Below are positions 37,162 through 45,116 of a DNA stretch of 64,000 nt, piece by piece. How positions within the stretch are numbered: position 1 is the first letter of the stretch; the number at the start of each line of letters is the position of its first letter. The notes below the pieces were generated by a model. The model did not search any database and had not been told where the DNA came from. It saw nothing but the letters and a program-made list of their open reading frames with translations. The stretch comes from Azoarcus indigens (GTDB lineage Bacteria; Pseudomonadota; Gammaproteobacteria; Burkholderiales; Rhodocyclaceae): positions 1-64,000 of the forward strand of contig NZ_SNVV01000010.1 in NCBI RefSeq assembly GCF_004361735.1, in the 5' to 3' direction. Both the position numbers and the translations under genes were made by a program.

Positions 37162-39705
37162 TCAGCGCGGGCGTTTTTCCGCCCGCTGGCCCAGCCACTG
37201 TTCGAACTCGGCGGCGGCCATGGGCCGGGCGAACAGGAAGCCCTGCGCGAGCTGGCAGCCCAGCGCCTGCAGCCGGCGGCGCTGGGCTTCGGTTTCCACG
37301 CCTTCGGCCAGCACCGAGAGGCCCAGGCTCTCGCCCATGCGGATCACGGTGTCGGTAAGCGCCAGGGCGCGGTCGTCGCCCGCCAGGTCGGCGACGAAGC
37401 GGCGGTCCAGCTTCAGCTCGCTGATCGGTAGGCGGCAGAGGTCGCCCAGGCTGGAGTAGCCGGTGCCGAAGTCGTCCATGGCAATGCGCAGCCCGGCGCG
37501 GTGCAGGGCGTGCAGGATGTCCAGCGTGCCGCCGTCGCTGTCCATCATCACGCTTTCGGTGGCTTCGATGATGAGGTCGGCCGGCTGCAGCCCGTGCTGC
37601 AGCAGCAGGCGGGCGATCTGTGCTGGCAGTGCCGGATCGCGGAAGTGGTGGGCGGAGAGGTTGACCGCCACCGCCGGTACCGCCAGGCCGCGGCGGCGCC
37701 AGTCGGCGAGTTGGCGGCAGGCGCCGTCCAGCATGTGCAGGCCGAGGCGGTCGATGAGGCCGCATTCCTCGGCCAGGGCGATGAAGCGGGCCGGCTGGAT
37801 GTCGCCGTATTGCGGGTGGCGCCAGCGGGCGAGGACTTCCACGCCCCGCAGCACCCCGCTGGCCAGGCGGACCTGCGGCTGGTAATGCAGCTGCAGGCCC
37901 TCGGGCTGGGCGAGGGCTTCGCGCAGGGCGATCTCCAGTGCCAGGCGTTCGCGCGCCAGCCGGTTCATGTCGGCGCGGAAGAAGTGGATGGCATGGACGG
38001 CGGGGCGCTGGCCGTTCTTGGCCTGATGCATGGCGAGGTCGGCGTGGCGCAGCAGGGTATCCAGCTCCTGGCCGTCCTCCGGGAACAGGCTGATGCCTAT
38101 GCTGGCGGTGGGTGTCAGCGTGATGCCGTTCAACGGATAAGTGCAGGCCAGCGCGGCGAGCAGGCGTTCGGCGCTGGCGGCGGCGCGCAGTGCATCGGCC
38201 TGGGGGAGGACGAGGGCGAATTCGTCGCCACCGAGGTGGCCAAGCAGATCGCCGCCGCGGGCGCTTTCGCGCAGGCGGCGGGCGGTTTCGCGCAGCAGGG
38301 TGTCGCCGGCGGCGTGGCCCAGCGTGTCGTTGACCTGCTTGAAGCGGTCCAGGTTGAGGAAAAGCACTGCCAGCGGGGCACGGGCGCGCGCGACCTGGGC
38401 GATCAGCCGGCCAGCCTGGGCGGCGAGCAGCCGGCGGTTGGGCAGGCGGGTGAGCGGGTCGTAGAAAGCGAGGTGGTGGATGCGCGAGCGCGCCAGCTCG
38501 CGTTCCAGCGCGAGGGTGCAGAGCGGTTGGCAGACTTCGGCCAGGCGCAGTTGCAGCTCGTCCGGCCGGGCATCGGCGTTCGGATAGTGGAAGACCAGCG
38601 CGCCCAGGGGGCTGCCATCGCTGCCACTGAGGAGGCCGACCCAACTGGCGGGATAGCCGGCGTTGGAGAGGCGCGCGTGGTAGCCGCTCCAGTCCGCGAG
38701 TTCGCGGCTGTCGGTGAGGGTGGCGGTCAGGCTGGTCAGGGTAGGCGCCGGCGGCGCGGTGGCGGCGGCCAGCGCGGCGGGCGTGGAAAGCGCAGGCGCG
38801 GCGAGCAGCTTGAGCGGAGTGGCACTGGCGGTGGACTCCTCAGTCCAGGTCTCGGGGCTGGCGGGGCCGAAGACGGCAAGCGCCACCGCCGGCGCAATGC
38901 GGCCCGCCTCGCGGCACAGGATGTCCAGCAGCGCTGCCAGGGGTGCGTCCCGGGTGAGGGCGTCGAGGGCGCGCTGGCGGAGTGTTTCCGGCATCTTGCG
39001 CGAGGTGACGTCGCTCAGCAGGCAGAGCAGGCGGCGGTGGCGGCCGTCGCGCAGGGGTATCAGGGTGATGCTGGCCCAGCGTGGCTGGCCGGCGCGGTCG
39101 TAGAGCAGCTCTTCGCCCTGCCACTGCTGCGGATGGCGGAGCAGGCGGCGCAGGCTGGCGAGGGTGGCCGGGTCGGAATGCGGGCCGCCGAGCAGTTCGT
39201 TCGGCCACCGTCCCAGGCTTTCCGCCGCCGGGTAACCGAAGAGATGCTCGAAGCCGGCGCTGGCATGGGCGATGCGCAGCGTTGCATCGAGGATGAGGAC
39301 GGCCTGGCCAGCCTGTAGCAGTCCGAGGGTGGTCAGGTGCGCGGCGGCGGTGTCGGACAGGCCCGCGGGGCCGCCACCCGGGGACGCTGGTGCGCCTGTC
39401 GGAACAGCGGGTGCGGTGCTTTCGGCCGGAATGGGCTGTCGCGCCGGGGGTGAAGTCGCGGGTGCGGTGGGAGAGGGGGCGGAGTGGGTGGCAGAGTGGG
39501 GGCTGGGGGTGGCCAGGGCGGCGTCCGGAGTGCTACCGGATGCGCCTGGGGCCGGGATGGCGGTGGGGTTTGCCATGCCCGGCGCCAGCGCCTTGGGGGC
39601 GGCGGCCTCGTCGTCGGGAGCCGGTTCGGCCGCGATCAGCGTGCTAGTGCCCACCCTGCAGCAGGGCGGCGCGGGGTAGCGGTCGCGGGGCAGGGCGGCA
39701 TGCAC
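37162..39705 (-). CDS. PAS-GAF-GGDEF-EAL c-di-GMP enzyme
   Basis: This protein of about 847 residues is a paralogue of the neighbouring gene with one PAS domain (about 130-250), a GAF-like domain (about 260-410), GGDEF (about 415-575, intact HLGGDEF) and EAL (about 590-845). The EAL signature reads EVLARW instead of EALARW, but the remaining catalytic positions (NLSAHHF, EATES, DDFGTGYSS, ELKLDRRF) are present. The first 110 residues are Ala/Pro-rich low complexity with no clear ribosome site, so the true start may be later, for example ATG 39576. Confidence 0.88.
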   Translation of the reverse strand: MHAALPRDRYPAPPCCRVGTSTLIAAEPAPDDEAAAPKALAPGMANPTAIPAPGASGSTPDAALATPSPHSATHSAPSPTAPATSPPARQPIPAESTAPAVPTGAPASPGGGPAGLSDTAAAHLTTLGLLQAGQAVLILDATLRIAHASAGFEHLFGYPAAESLGRWPNELLGGPHSDPATLASLRRLLRHPQQWQGEELLYDRAGQPRWASITLIPLRDGRHRRLLCLLSDVTSRKMPETLRQRALDALTRDAPLAALLDILCREAGRIAPAVALAVFGPASPETWTEESTASATPLKLLAAPALSTPAALAAATAPPAPTLTSLTATLTDSRELADWSGYHARLSNAGYPASWVGLLSGSDGSPLGALVFHYPNADARPDELQLRLAEVCQPLCTLALERELARSRIHHLAFYDPLTRLPNRRLLAAQAGRLIAQVARARAPLAVLFLNLDRFKQVNDTLGHAAGDTLLRETARRLRESARGGDLLGHLGGDEFALVLPQADALRAAASAERLLAALACTYPLNGITLTPTASIGISLFPEDGQELDTLLRHADLAMHQAKNGQRPAVHAIHFFRADMNRLARERLALEIALREALAQPEGLQLHYQPQVRLASGVLRGVEVLARWRHPQYGDIQPARFIALAEECGLIDRLGLHMLDGACRQLADWRRRGLAVPAVAVNLSAHHFRDPALPAQIARLLLQHGLQPADLIIEATESVMMDSDGGTLDILHALHRAGLRIAMDDFGTGYSSLGDLCRLPISELKLDRRFVADLAGDDRALALTDTVIRMGESLGLSVLAEGVETEAQRRRLQALGCQLAQGFLFARPMAAAEFEQWLGQRAEKRPR

Positions 39706-39882
39706 CGGATCGGGCGCCGGTTATCATGCCGGCCCGCTTGAGGGCGCAGGGGCGTGCGTCCGCAGGCGGGCGGGGCTCGGCAGGGCTGTCTGCGGGCCGC
39801 CGGGCGGGGAGGGGGGAGGTTGCGGCGCCCGGCGCTGGATTCCTTTGCTGTTGGTGGTTTGTGTCATCTGGTTATTCATTTC

Positions 39883-39933
39883 AAGTCGACCGTTAGTCAA
39901 ATTGATTGTGCGCGAAAGTCGACAGTTGGTCAA
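39883..39933. promoter_or_regulatory. Paired direct repeats, probable operator of the HTH gene
   Basis: Two copies of an 18-bp element, AAGTCGACCGTTAGTCAA (39883-39900) and AAGTCGACAGTTGGTCAA (39916-39933), differ at two positions and are 33 bases apart, about three helical turns. They lie 50-100 bases upstream of the small regulator gene. Autoregulation is the simplest reading. Confidence 0.6.
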
Positions 39934-39982
39934 TCGGCAGGGAGCGGCTGATTGGCGGTTACCGGGTTGTTAGTTTCCGCGC

Positions 39983-40378
39983 ATGCAATCGAGCATCGAA
40001 CGAGAGGCCTTCAGTACGCGCCTGCGGCAGACGCTGGAGCGGGCTGGCATGGTGGAACCCGGCGCGACCGACCTGGCGCGGGAGTTCAACCGCCGCTATC
40101 CGGGCACGCCGGTGACGCCGCATGCGACGCGCAAATGGCTGCTGGGTGAGTCCATACCGGCGCAGGCGCGGCTGCGGGTGCTGGCGCGCTGGCTGGGCGT
40201 GAGCGCCGAGTGGCTGCGCTTCGGCGAGGGGGCGATGAGCGTGACGGCCAGCGACGAGCCGCAACCGGAAGTCGATTTCCAGCTCGCCCGTGAGATCGCG
40301 GCGCTGTCGGCGCCGCATCGCGAAGTGGTGCGGGAGATGGTGCGCGCACTGCGGCGCGCGGAAGGCGGCAAGGACTGA
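39983..40378 (+). CDS. Small HTH transcriptional regulator, XRE-like
   Basis: This 131-residue protein has a lambda-repressor-type helix-turn-helix region in its first 80 residues (FSTRLRQTLERAG, TPHATRKWLLGESIPAQARLRVLARWLGVSAEWLRFGEG). A short helical C-terminus follows (EIAALSAPHREVVREMVRAL) that probably mediates dimer contacts. Such single-domain regulators are common in betaproteobacteria, but their regulons are mostly unknown. No good ribosome site precedes ATG 39983. Conspicuous paired direct repeats lie upstream. Confidence 0.75.
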   Translation: MQSSIEREAFSTRLRQTLERAGMVEPGATDLAREFNRRYPGTPVTPHATRKWLLGESIPAQARLRVLARWLGVSAEWLRFGEGAMSVTASDEPQPEVDFQLAREIAALSAPHREVVREMVRALRRAEGGKD

Positions 40379-40420
40379 CTTCCCGCCGCCGCGGGCGTTA
40401 AAGCAGCGGCGCCCGCTCCT

Positions 40421-41035
40421 TCATTCCCAGCGTTCCCGATAGGAAAAGGTCGGTAGCTTCCAGCCCCGCCACAGCGCCGCCATGCGCAGGCTGAGGCCCA
40501 GGCCGAAGGCCGCCGGCAGTGCGATCTGCTGCCCCACGCCAACGGCCTGCAGGCCCAGGTAGAGCGCGCAGACGGCGAGCGACACGCTGGCATACAGCTC
40601 GCGCCGGAACACCACCGGCACCTGGTTGCACAGCACATCCCGCAGCACGCCGCCGCAGATGCCGGTGATCATGCCGGCCATCACCACCACCGGCAGGGCG
40701 TAGCCCATCGCCAGCGCCACCTGGCAGCCGATGACGGAGAAGGCGACCAGCCCCAGCGCGTCCAGCACCAGGAAGAGCCGCTTCAGGTGGTGCAGGTGGC
40801 GCGCCAACAGGATGGTCGCCAGGCCGGCGCCTATCACCAGGTAGATGTATTCCGGATGCTGCGTCCACGACAGCGGGAAGTGGCCGAGCACCAGGTCGCG
40901 CACGGTGCCGCCGCCCAGCGCGGTGACGAAGGCGATCACCGCCACGCCGAAGGCGTCCATGTTGCGGCGGCCGGCAGCCAGTGCGCCGGACATGGCTTCG
41001 GCGACGATGGCGATGAGGTAGATGGTGGTCAGCAT
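40421..41035 (-). CDS. UPF0126/TRIC-like membrane protein, probable glycine transporter
   Basis: This 204-residue protein has seven predicted transmembrane helices in two repeats, each with a glycine-rich signature: ALGGGTVRDLVLG (about residue 40) and GICGGVLRDVLC (about residue 126). These identify the UPF0126/YadS-YicG family, some members of which transport glycine. The upstream tandem glycine riboswitch on the same strand independently supports glycine as the substrate. A GC hairpin covers the region just before the start codon. Confidence 0.9.
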   Translation of the reverse strand: MLTTIYLIAIVAEAMSGALAAGRRNMDAFGVAVIAFVTALGGGTVRDLVLGHFPLSWTQHPEYIYLVIGAGLATILLARHLHHLKRLFLVLDALGLVAFSVIGCQVALAMGYALPVVVMAGMITGICGGVLRDVLCNQVPVVFRRELYASVSLAVCALYLGLQAVGVGQQIALPAAFGLGLSLRMAALWRGWKLPTFSYRERWE

Positions 41036-41040
41036 GGCAG

Positions 41041-41058
41041 GCCCCCGCGGAAGGGGGC
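41041..41058 (-). promoter_or_regulatory. Hairpin sequestering the ribosome site
   Basis: On the minus strand GCCCCC pairs with GGGGGC across a 6-base loop, ending six bases before the ATG at 41035. The GGGGG is the only Shine-Dalgarno-like sequence there, so this hairpin is a candidate expression platform for the glycine riboswitch acting on translation. Confidence 0.45.
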
Positions 41059-41156
41059 GCGCCGAAGGGCAAGGCAGCGCATGGGAAGCTCCACGAGACG
41101 CGGCACCGGCGGGCCGAGCCTGTTGCTCGCGCCTGCTGCAATGCTGCGTAACGCCG

Positions 41157-41352
41157 CTCCCCCTGTCCCTTGTGCCTGAGCGTTTCGCCCGTTGCGGGCT
41201 TGCGTCTTCGGCGGATCGGCTACGCGGCCCTTACGGGCTGCGCCGATCGCTCTCCAGTCGGCGAATGCTTCCGCGGTCCTTGCTGCCTGAGCGATTACGG
41301 GAGTCTGCGCCTTCGGCGGAAGCGGGCGGTGGCCTGCTTCGCTCTCCCACGG
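41157..41352 (-). promoter_or_regulatory. Tandem glycine riboswitch
   Basis: Reading the minus strand, two consecutive aptamers carry the conserved glycine-riboswitch segments. The first (about 41352-41277) has GGGAGAGC, CGCCGAAGGCGCA, CGCTCAGGCA and AAGGACCG. The second (about 41256-41157) has TGGAGAGCG, CGCCGAAGACGCAAG, CGCTCAGGCA and AAGGGACAGGGGG. The linker is about 20 bases, as in cooperative tandem forms. The regulated gene is the UPF0126 transporter, whose ATG is about 120 bases downstream. Confidence 0.92.
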
Positions 41353-41441
41353 AAGCGGTGGATTATCCCGGCCGGCGGTGGCCGGGTCAAACCCTGTTGC
41401 ACCAATTCGGGGCGCGGCCTTGCGCGGGCGGGCGAGGACGC

Positions 41442-41472
41442 AAAAAAGCCCCCGCCCCTTGCGGGGCGGAGG
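41442..41472 (-). terminator. Terminator of aceA
   Basis: On the minus strand CCGCCCCGC and GGGGCGGGGGC form a GC-rich hairpin followed by TTTTTT, 67 bases after the aceA stop. Confidence 0.85.
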
Positions 41473-41538
41473 CGAATGCGCATTACAAGGGCGCAGGGAA
41501 CATCATGGGCAGACCGGCCTGGCCGGCCCGACCCGCGA

Positions 41539-42840
41539 TCAGTGGAATTGCTCTTCTTCGGTGGAGCCGGTGAGGGCGGTGACGCTGGATTTGCCGCCCT
41601 GGATCACGGTGGTGACGTCGTCGAAGTAGCCGGTGCCGACTTCCTGCTGGTGCGACACGAAGGTGTAGCCACGGTCGCGGGCGGCGAATTCCGGCTCCTG
41701 CACCTTCTCGACGTAGGCCGACATGCCGCGCTTGGCGTAGTCCTGGGCCAGATCGAACATGTTGTACCACATGGAGTGGATGCCAGCGAGGGTGATGAAC
41801 TGGTACTTGTAGCCCATGGCGCCCAACTCGCGCTGGAACTTGGCGATGGTGGCATCGTCCAGGTTCTTCTTCCAGTTGAAGGAGGGCGAGCAGTTGTAGG
41901 CCAGCAGCTTGCCCGGGTGCTTGGCATGCACCGCCTCAGCGAACTTGCGGGCGAACTCCAGATCCGGCGTGCCGGTTTCGCACCACACCAGGTCGGCGTA
42001 CTCGGCGTAGGCGACGGCGCGGGAGATGGCCTGCTCCAGGCCCTTCTTGGTCTTGTAGAAGCCTTCGGCGGTGCGCTCGCCGGTGAGGAAGGGCTTGTCG
42101 TTCTCGTCGTAGTCGGAGGTGATCAGGTCGGCCGCTTCCGCGTCGGTACGGGCGATCACCAGCGTCGGCACGCCATAGACGTCGGCAGCCATGCGGGCGG
42201 CGATCAGCTTCTGCACCGCTTCGGTGGTCGGAACCAGCACCTTGCCGCCCATGTGGCCGCACTTCTTCACGGAAGCCAGCTGGTCTTCCCAATGCACGCC
42301 AGCGGCACCGGCACGAATCATGGCCTTCATCAGCTCGTAGGCGTTCAGCACGCCGCCGAAGCCGGCTTCAGCGTCGGCAACGATGGGCAGGTGGTATTCC
42401 ACATGGCCGGCATCACCCGGGTTGATGTTCTTGGACCACTGGATTTCGTCGGCGCGGTTGAAGGCGTTGTTGATGCGCTCCACCACCTTCGGCACGGAGT
42501 CCACCGGGTACAGGGACTGGTCCGGGTACATGGCGGCGTATTCGTTGTTGTCGGCGGCGACCTGCCAGCCGGACAGGTAGATGGCCTTGATGCCGGCCTT
42601 GGCTTGCTGCACCGCCTGGCCGCCGGTGAGGGCACCCAGACAGTTCACATAAGGTTCGGTGTTCACCAGGCTCCACAGCTTCTCGGCACCGCGGCGGGCC
42701 AGGGTGTGTTCGACCTGGAAGGAGCCACGCAGGCGGACGACGTCGGCAGCGGTGTAGCCACGCTTGATGCCTTTCCAGCGCGGGTTTTCGGCCCAGTCTT
42801 TCTCGATGGCGGCAATTTGCTGTTCGCGGGTCAGGGTCAT
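41539..42840 (-). CDS. aceA: Isocitrate lyase
   Basis: This 433-residue enzyme splits isocitrate to glyoxylate and succinate in the glyoxylate shunt, needed for growth on acetate, fatty acids or aromatics that end in acetyl-CoA. The catalytic cysteine is in [15 protein letters not shown] (about residue 192). Further conserved segments are NVNRADEIQ-like [20 protein letters not shown] and [11 protein letters not shown]. Length matches E. coli AceA. It is monocistronic, with its own promoter and terminator; malate synthase is not in the window. Confidence 0.97.
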   Translation of the reverse strand: MTLTREQQIAAIEKDWAENPRWKGIKRGYTAADVVRLRGSFQVEHTLARRGAEKLWSLVNTEPYVNCLGALTGGQAVQQAKAGIKAIYLSGWQVAADNNEYAAMYPDQSLYPVDSVPKVVERINNAFNRADEIQWSKNINPGDAGHVEYHLPIVADAEAGFGGVLNAYELMKAMIRAGAAGVHWEDQLASVKKCGHMGGKVLVPTTEAVQKLIAARMAADVYGVPTLVIARTDAEAADLITSDYDENDKPFLTGERTAEGFYKTKKGLEQAISRAVAYAEYADLVWCETGTPDLEFARKFAEAVHAKHPGKLLAYNCSPSFNWKKNLDDATIAKFQRELGAMGYKYQFITLAGIHSMWYNMFDLAQDYAKRGMSAYVEKVQEPEFAARDRGYTFVSHQQEVGTGYFDDVTTVIQGGKSSVTALTGSTEEEQFH

Positions 42841-42984
42841 GATGCTTCCTTGTCGAAAGGTTGGATTTGATGTCCGGCGTGTATCCGGGGGCTGTCCGGC
42901 AGGCCGGCGGGTGGTGAGGCCCGCCGGTTTCGACTGCGCTACCGCCGCGTTTCCGAGGGAGAAAAGCCGCGTCGGTTGAAGGGC

Positions 42985-43013
42985 AGTATAGGGAGCATCC
43001 CGCGCAGCAGCAA
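42985..43013 (-). promoter_or_regulatory. Promoter of aceA
   Basis: On the minus strand TTGCTG (-35, 43008-43013) and TATACT (-10, 42985-42990) are separated by exactly 17 bases. Transcription would start near 42978, giving a leader of about 138 bases before the aceA ATG. Confidence 0.65.
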
Positions 43014-43017
43014 TATG

Positions 43018-43036
43018 TCTTATATAAGATATAAGA
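43018..43036. promoter_or_regulatory. Palindromic operator candidate upstream of aceA
   Basis: TCTTATATAAGA (43018-43029) is a perfect 12-bp palindrome, followed by a partial second copy (ATATAAGA). It lies immediately upstream of the aceA -35 box in an otherwise GC-rich region. It resembles GntR-type operators, but I cannot name the regulator. Confidence 0.5.
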
Positions 43037-43062
43037 AAAAATGTTTTTATTTAAAATCAGTG

Positions 43063-43113
43063 TGTTGAAAATATCGGTCCGCATTGTGAAACGTCGGTCA
43101 GCGTGGTGAAACG
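43063..43113. repeat. Three spaced direct repeats between aceA and the AraC gene
   Basis: TGTTGAAAAT (43063-43072), TTGTGAAACG (43084-43093) and TGGTGAAACG (43104-43113) share the core TGAAA at 20-21 base spacing, two helical turns. The last two match best. They may be activator sites, but the similarity is short. The remainder of the 42841-43422 gap (43114-43422) contains no recognisable element apart from the ribosome site GGAGAGGCGG of the AraC gene. Confidence 0.35.
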
Positions 43114-43422
43114 AAAAGGCGCCCCGGCGCTGTTGCGGCGCACATCCGGGTGGCAGCGGGGCCGGTAGGCAAGGGGCTGCCCCCGGGTCTGTCTTTGGTG
43201 ATAGGCAGCTGGTCCGGTGCTTGCTTTAAGGAAGGCGGAGAATGCGTCCTCCGGCTGCAAGCGCTGGCTAGGGTAGCCGCCCCTCGTCAGGTTTGCGGGA
43301 GACCCCGAGGGCGTGTAAATTCAGCTTATAAGTACATAAAAGGACTTTCTTGCTGACGGTGCCTCCCTTCTCCACATGGGATAGGGCACGGGCCGGAAAG
43401 CCAACGGAGAGGCGGACACACC

Positions 43423-44454
43423 ATGAGTCTTTCGTCCAATCTGGACCTGACCAAGGTCTATCGGAACTGCGTTTTCCAGTCCCGTTCGGCGGTCACTTCC
43501 CATGCTCAACTCAGCCATGAGTTCTCTGAGCACGACCTGGAGTGGCGCCGTGGCAGCGTGGACACCGCGCTTTTTCGCGCGGCCATCAACCGCATGAGCT
43601 TCTTCGTGCTGCGCTATGGGCCGGAGGTGGAGGTGCGCCCGGAGCCGTTCAAGGACTTCGCTTTGGTGCAGATGCCCCTTCGTGGTGCAGCCGAGATCGA
43701 GTGCGACGGCGTGCGCCTCACGGTACAGCAGGGCGAGACGGCGATCGTGGCGCCGCGACGGAACATCCGCCTGGTGTGGCAGCCGGGTTGCGAGCAGCTG
43801 ATCCTGAAAGTGCCCTTCGATCTGCTCAAGCAGGTGTCCTGTTACACCTGTCCGCGCAGCCACTGCCCGCCGAACGTGCCGGACTGCGAAGTACAGCTGG
43901 AGTCTGCCTTCATCCTCAATTCCGGCCTGCTGGGGCAATGGCAGGCGCTGGTGCAGCAGTTGCTGAACCTGCTGCCGGCACCGGGCGACGTCGCCCTGCA
44001 CCCCGGCTGGCTCAACCAGTTTGAACAGACCGTGGCGATGTTCCTGCTCGCCCATCAACCCGCTGCCCTGGAGCGCGATCTGCGCGGCAGCGAGGAGGAA
44101 GTCATCGAGATGTCCTCGTCCGCCCGCCTGGCGGCGCGCAAGCTGGAGGCGGTGGAAGAGTACATGCGCGGCCGGCTGTTCGCGCCCATCTCCCTTGCGG
44201 ACCTGGCCAAGGCGGCCGGCGTCAGCGCACGCACGCTCAACATCCTGTGCCATCGCTACCGTGGCGTGGCGCCCATGGTTCTGCTGCGCAATATGCGGCT
44301 GGAGGCGGCGCGCGCCAAGCTGCTCACCAATCCGGCGGTGAGCGTGACCGAAGTGGCGCTGGAGTACGGCTTCGGCCATCTGGGGCGCTTCTCCGCCTAT
44401 TACCGCGAGCGCTTCGGCGAACTGCCGCGGGAAACCTGTTTCCTGCGCCATTGA
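43423..44454 (+). CDS. AraC/XylS-family activator
   Basis: This 343-residue regulator has an N-terminal cupin-like effector domain (about 40-215, of the AraC_binding_2 type found in BenR/XylS/AndR-like regulators of aromatic-acid catabolism). Its C-terminal domain carries two helix-turn-helix units (ISLADLAKAAGVSARTLN and VSVTEVALEYGFGHLGRFSAYYRERFG). ATG 43423 follows GGAGAGGCGG. It is the only regulator in the catabolic cluster and lies close to genes preceded by XylS-like half-sites, so it is the likely activator of all three units. The effector is unknown. Confidence 0.9.
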   Translation: MSLSSNLDLTKVYRNCVFQSRSAVTSHAQLSHEFSEHDLEWRRGSVDTALFRAAINRMSFFVLRYGPEVEVRPEPFKDFALVQMPLRGAAEIECDGVRLTVQQGETAIVAPRRNIRLVWQPGCEQLILKVPFDLLKQVSCYTCPRSHCPPNVPDCEVQLESAFILNSGLLGQWQALVQQLLNLLPAPGDVALHPGWLNQFEQTVAMFLLAHQPAALERDLRGSEEEVIEMSSSARLAARKLEAVEEYMRGRLFAPISLADLAKAAGVSARTLNILCHRYRGVAPMVLLRNMRLEAARAKLLTNPAVSVTEVALEYGFGHLGRFSAYYRERFGELPRETCFLRH

Positions 44455-44504
44455 GGTGTGCGTGTGCGGATGAGCCTTGCCTATATGTATGAGGAAGGGC
44501 GTTG

Positions 44505-44876
44505 ATGGATCTCGGCGCCGGTGAGCTGCGCACCTTCGTGCCAGCGCAGGACTTCGCGCTGTCCCAGGCTTTCTACTCGGCGCTGGGCTGCGAGCTGGAA
44601 TGGTCGGACGACAGCCTGGCGCTGTTCAGGGTGGGGGCATCTCGCTTCTACCTGCAGCGCTACTACCTGAAGGAATGGGCGGAGAACTGCGCGCTGCACA
44701 TCTCGGTGCAGGATGCGGCGGCCTGCCACGCCGACATTTCCGCACTGGTGGAGTCCGGCCGCTTTCCCACTGTGCGGGTGGCGGCGCCGAAGCGGGAGCC
44801 CTATGGCGCGCTGGTCACTTACGTGTGGGATCCGGCGGGCGTGCTGCTGCACCTGGCCCAGTGGGACGAGGGCTGA
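44505..44876 (+). CDS. VOC-family (glyoxalase-like) protein
   Basis: This 123-residue single-domain protein has the vicinal-oxygen-chelate fold pattern: an early FVPAQDFALSQAFYSALGCELEW, FRVGASRFYLQRYY and a C-terminal WDPAGVLLHLAQW. It is too small for a two-domain extradiol dioxygenase and I cannot see a complete metal triad, so a binding or isomerase role is as likely. ATG 44505 follows GAGGAAGGGCG, 50 bases after the activator gene, so the two are probably co-transcribed. Confidence 0.75.
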   Translation: MDLGAGELRTFVPAQDFALSQAFYSALGCELEWSDDSLALFRVGASRFYLQRYYLKEWAENCALHISVQDAAACHADISALVESGRFPTVRVAAPKREPYGALVTYVWDPAGVLLHLAQWDEG

Positions 44877-44940
44877 GCGGACTCCCACGCTGCGCGTTTT
44901 CCCGCTGCGCTGAGCGCTCCTCCATCAGCCCGCGAAGCCC

Positions 44941-44977
44941 TGCTCAAAGCGGATAGCCGGTGTGCGCGAATCGGCTA
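44941..44977 (+). promoter_or_regulatory. Tandem XylS-type operator upstream of the FAD oxidoreductase
   Basis: Two half-sites, TGCTCAAAGCGGATA (44941-44955) and TGCGCGAATCGGCTA (44963-44977), fit TGC-N6-CGG[AC][CT]A and are spaced 22 bases start to start. XylS sites are TGCA-N6-GGNTA repeated at 21 bases. A small inverted repeat (GTCGCC / GGCGAC) follows at 44978-44996; no clear -10 box was found. Confidence 0.55.
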
Positions 44978-45044
44978 GTCGCCTCCTTTCGGCGACAGGC
45001 ACCCTGAGGGGGCGAATTTCCCCAACTGCCTGGAGCCCGAAAAC

Positions 45045-45116
45045 ATGAACACGCTCTTCCCCCGCATGCCGTTCGCAACGCCGGCTGAACCCGAGATGGC
45101 GGAGGTGCGCGCATGA
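45045..45116 (+). CDS. Possible 23-residue leader ORF
   Basis: This ORF begins with ATG nine bases after GGAG and ends in an ATGA overlap with the FAD oxidoreductase start, which would couple translation. It encodes MNTLFPRMPFATPAEPEMAE plus three residues. No family is recognisable; it may be a leader peptide or a remnant of a lost gene. Confidence 0.35.
   Translation: MNTLFPRMPFATPAEPEMAEVRA

Noticed and set aside
37162-39705. EVL in place of EAL as proof of a dead phosphodiesterase
   Set aside because: All other catalytic residues are present and the middle alanine is not a metal ligand, so inactivity cannot be claimed.
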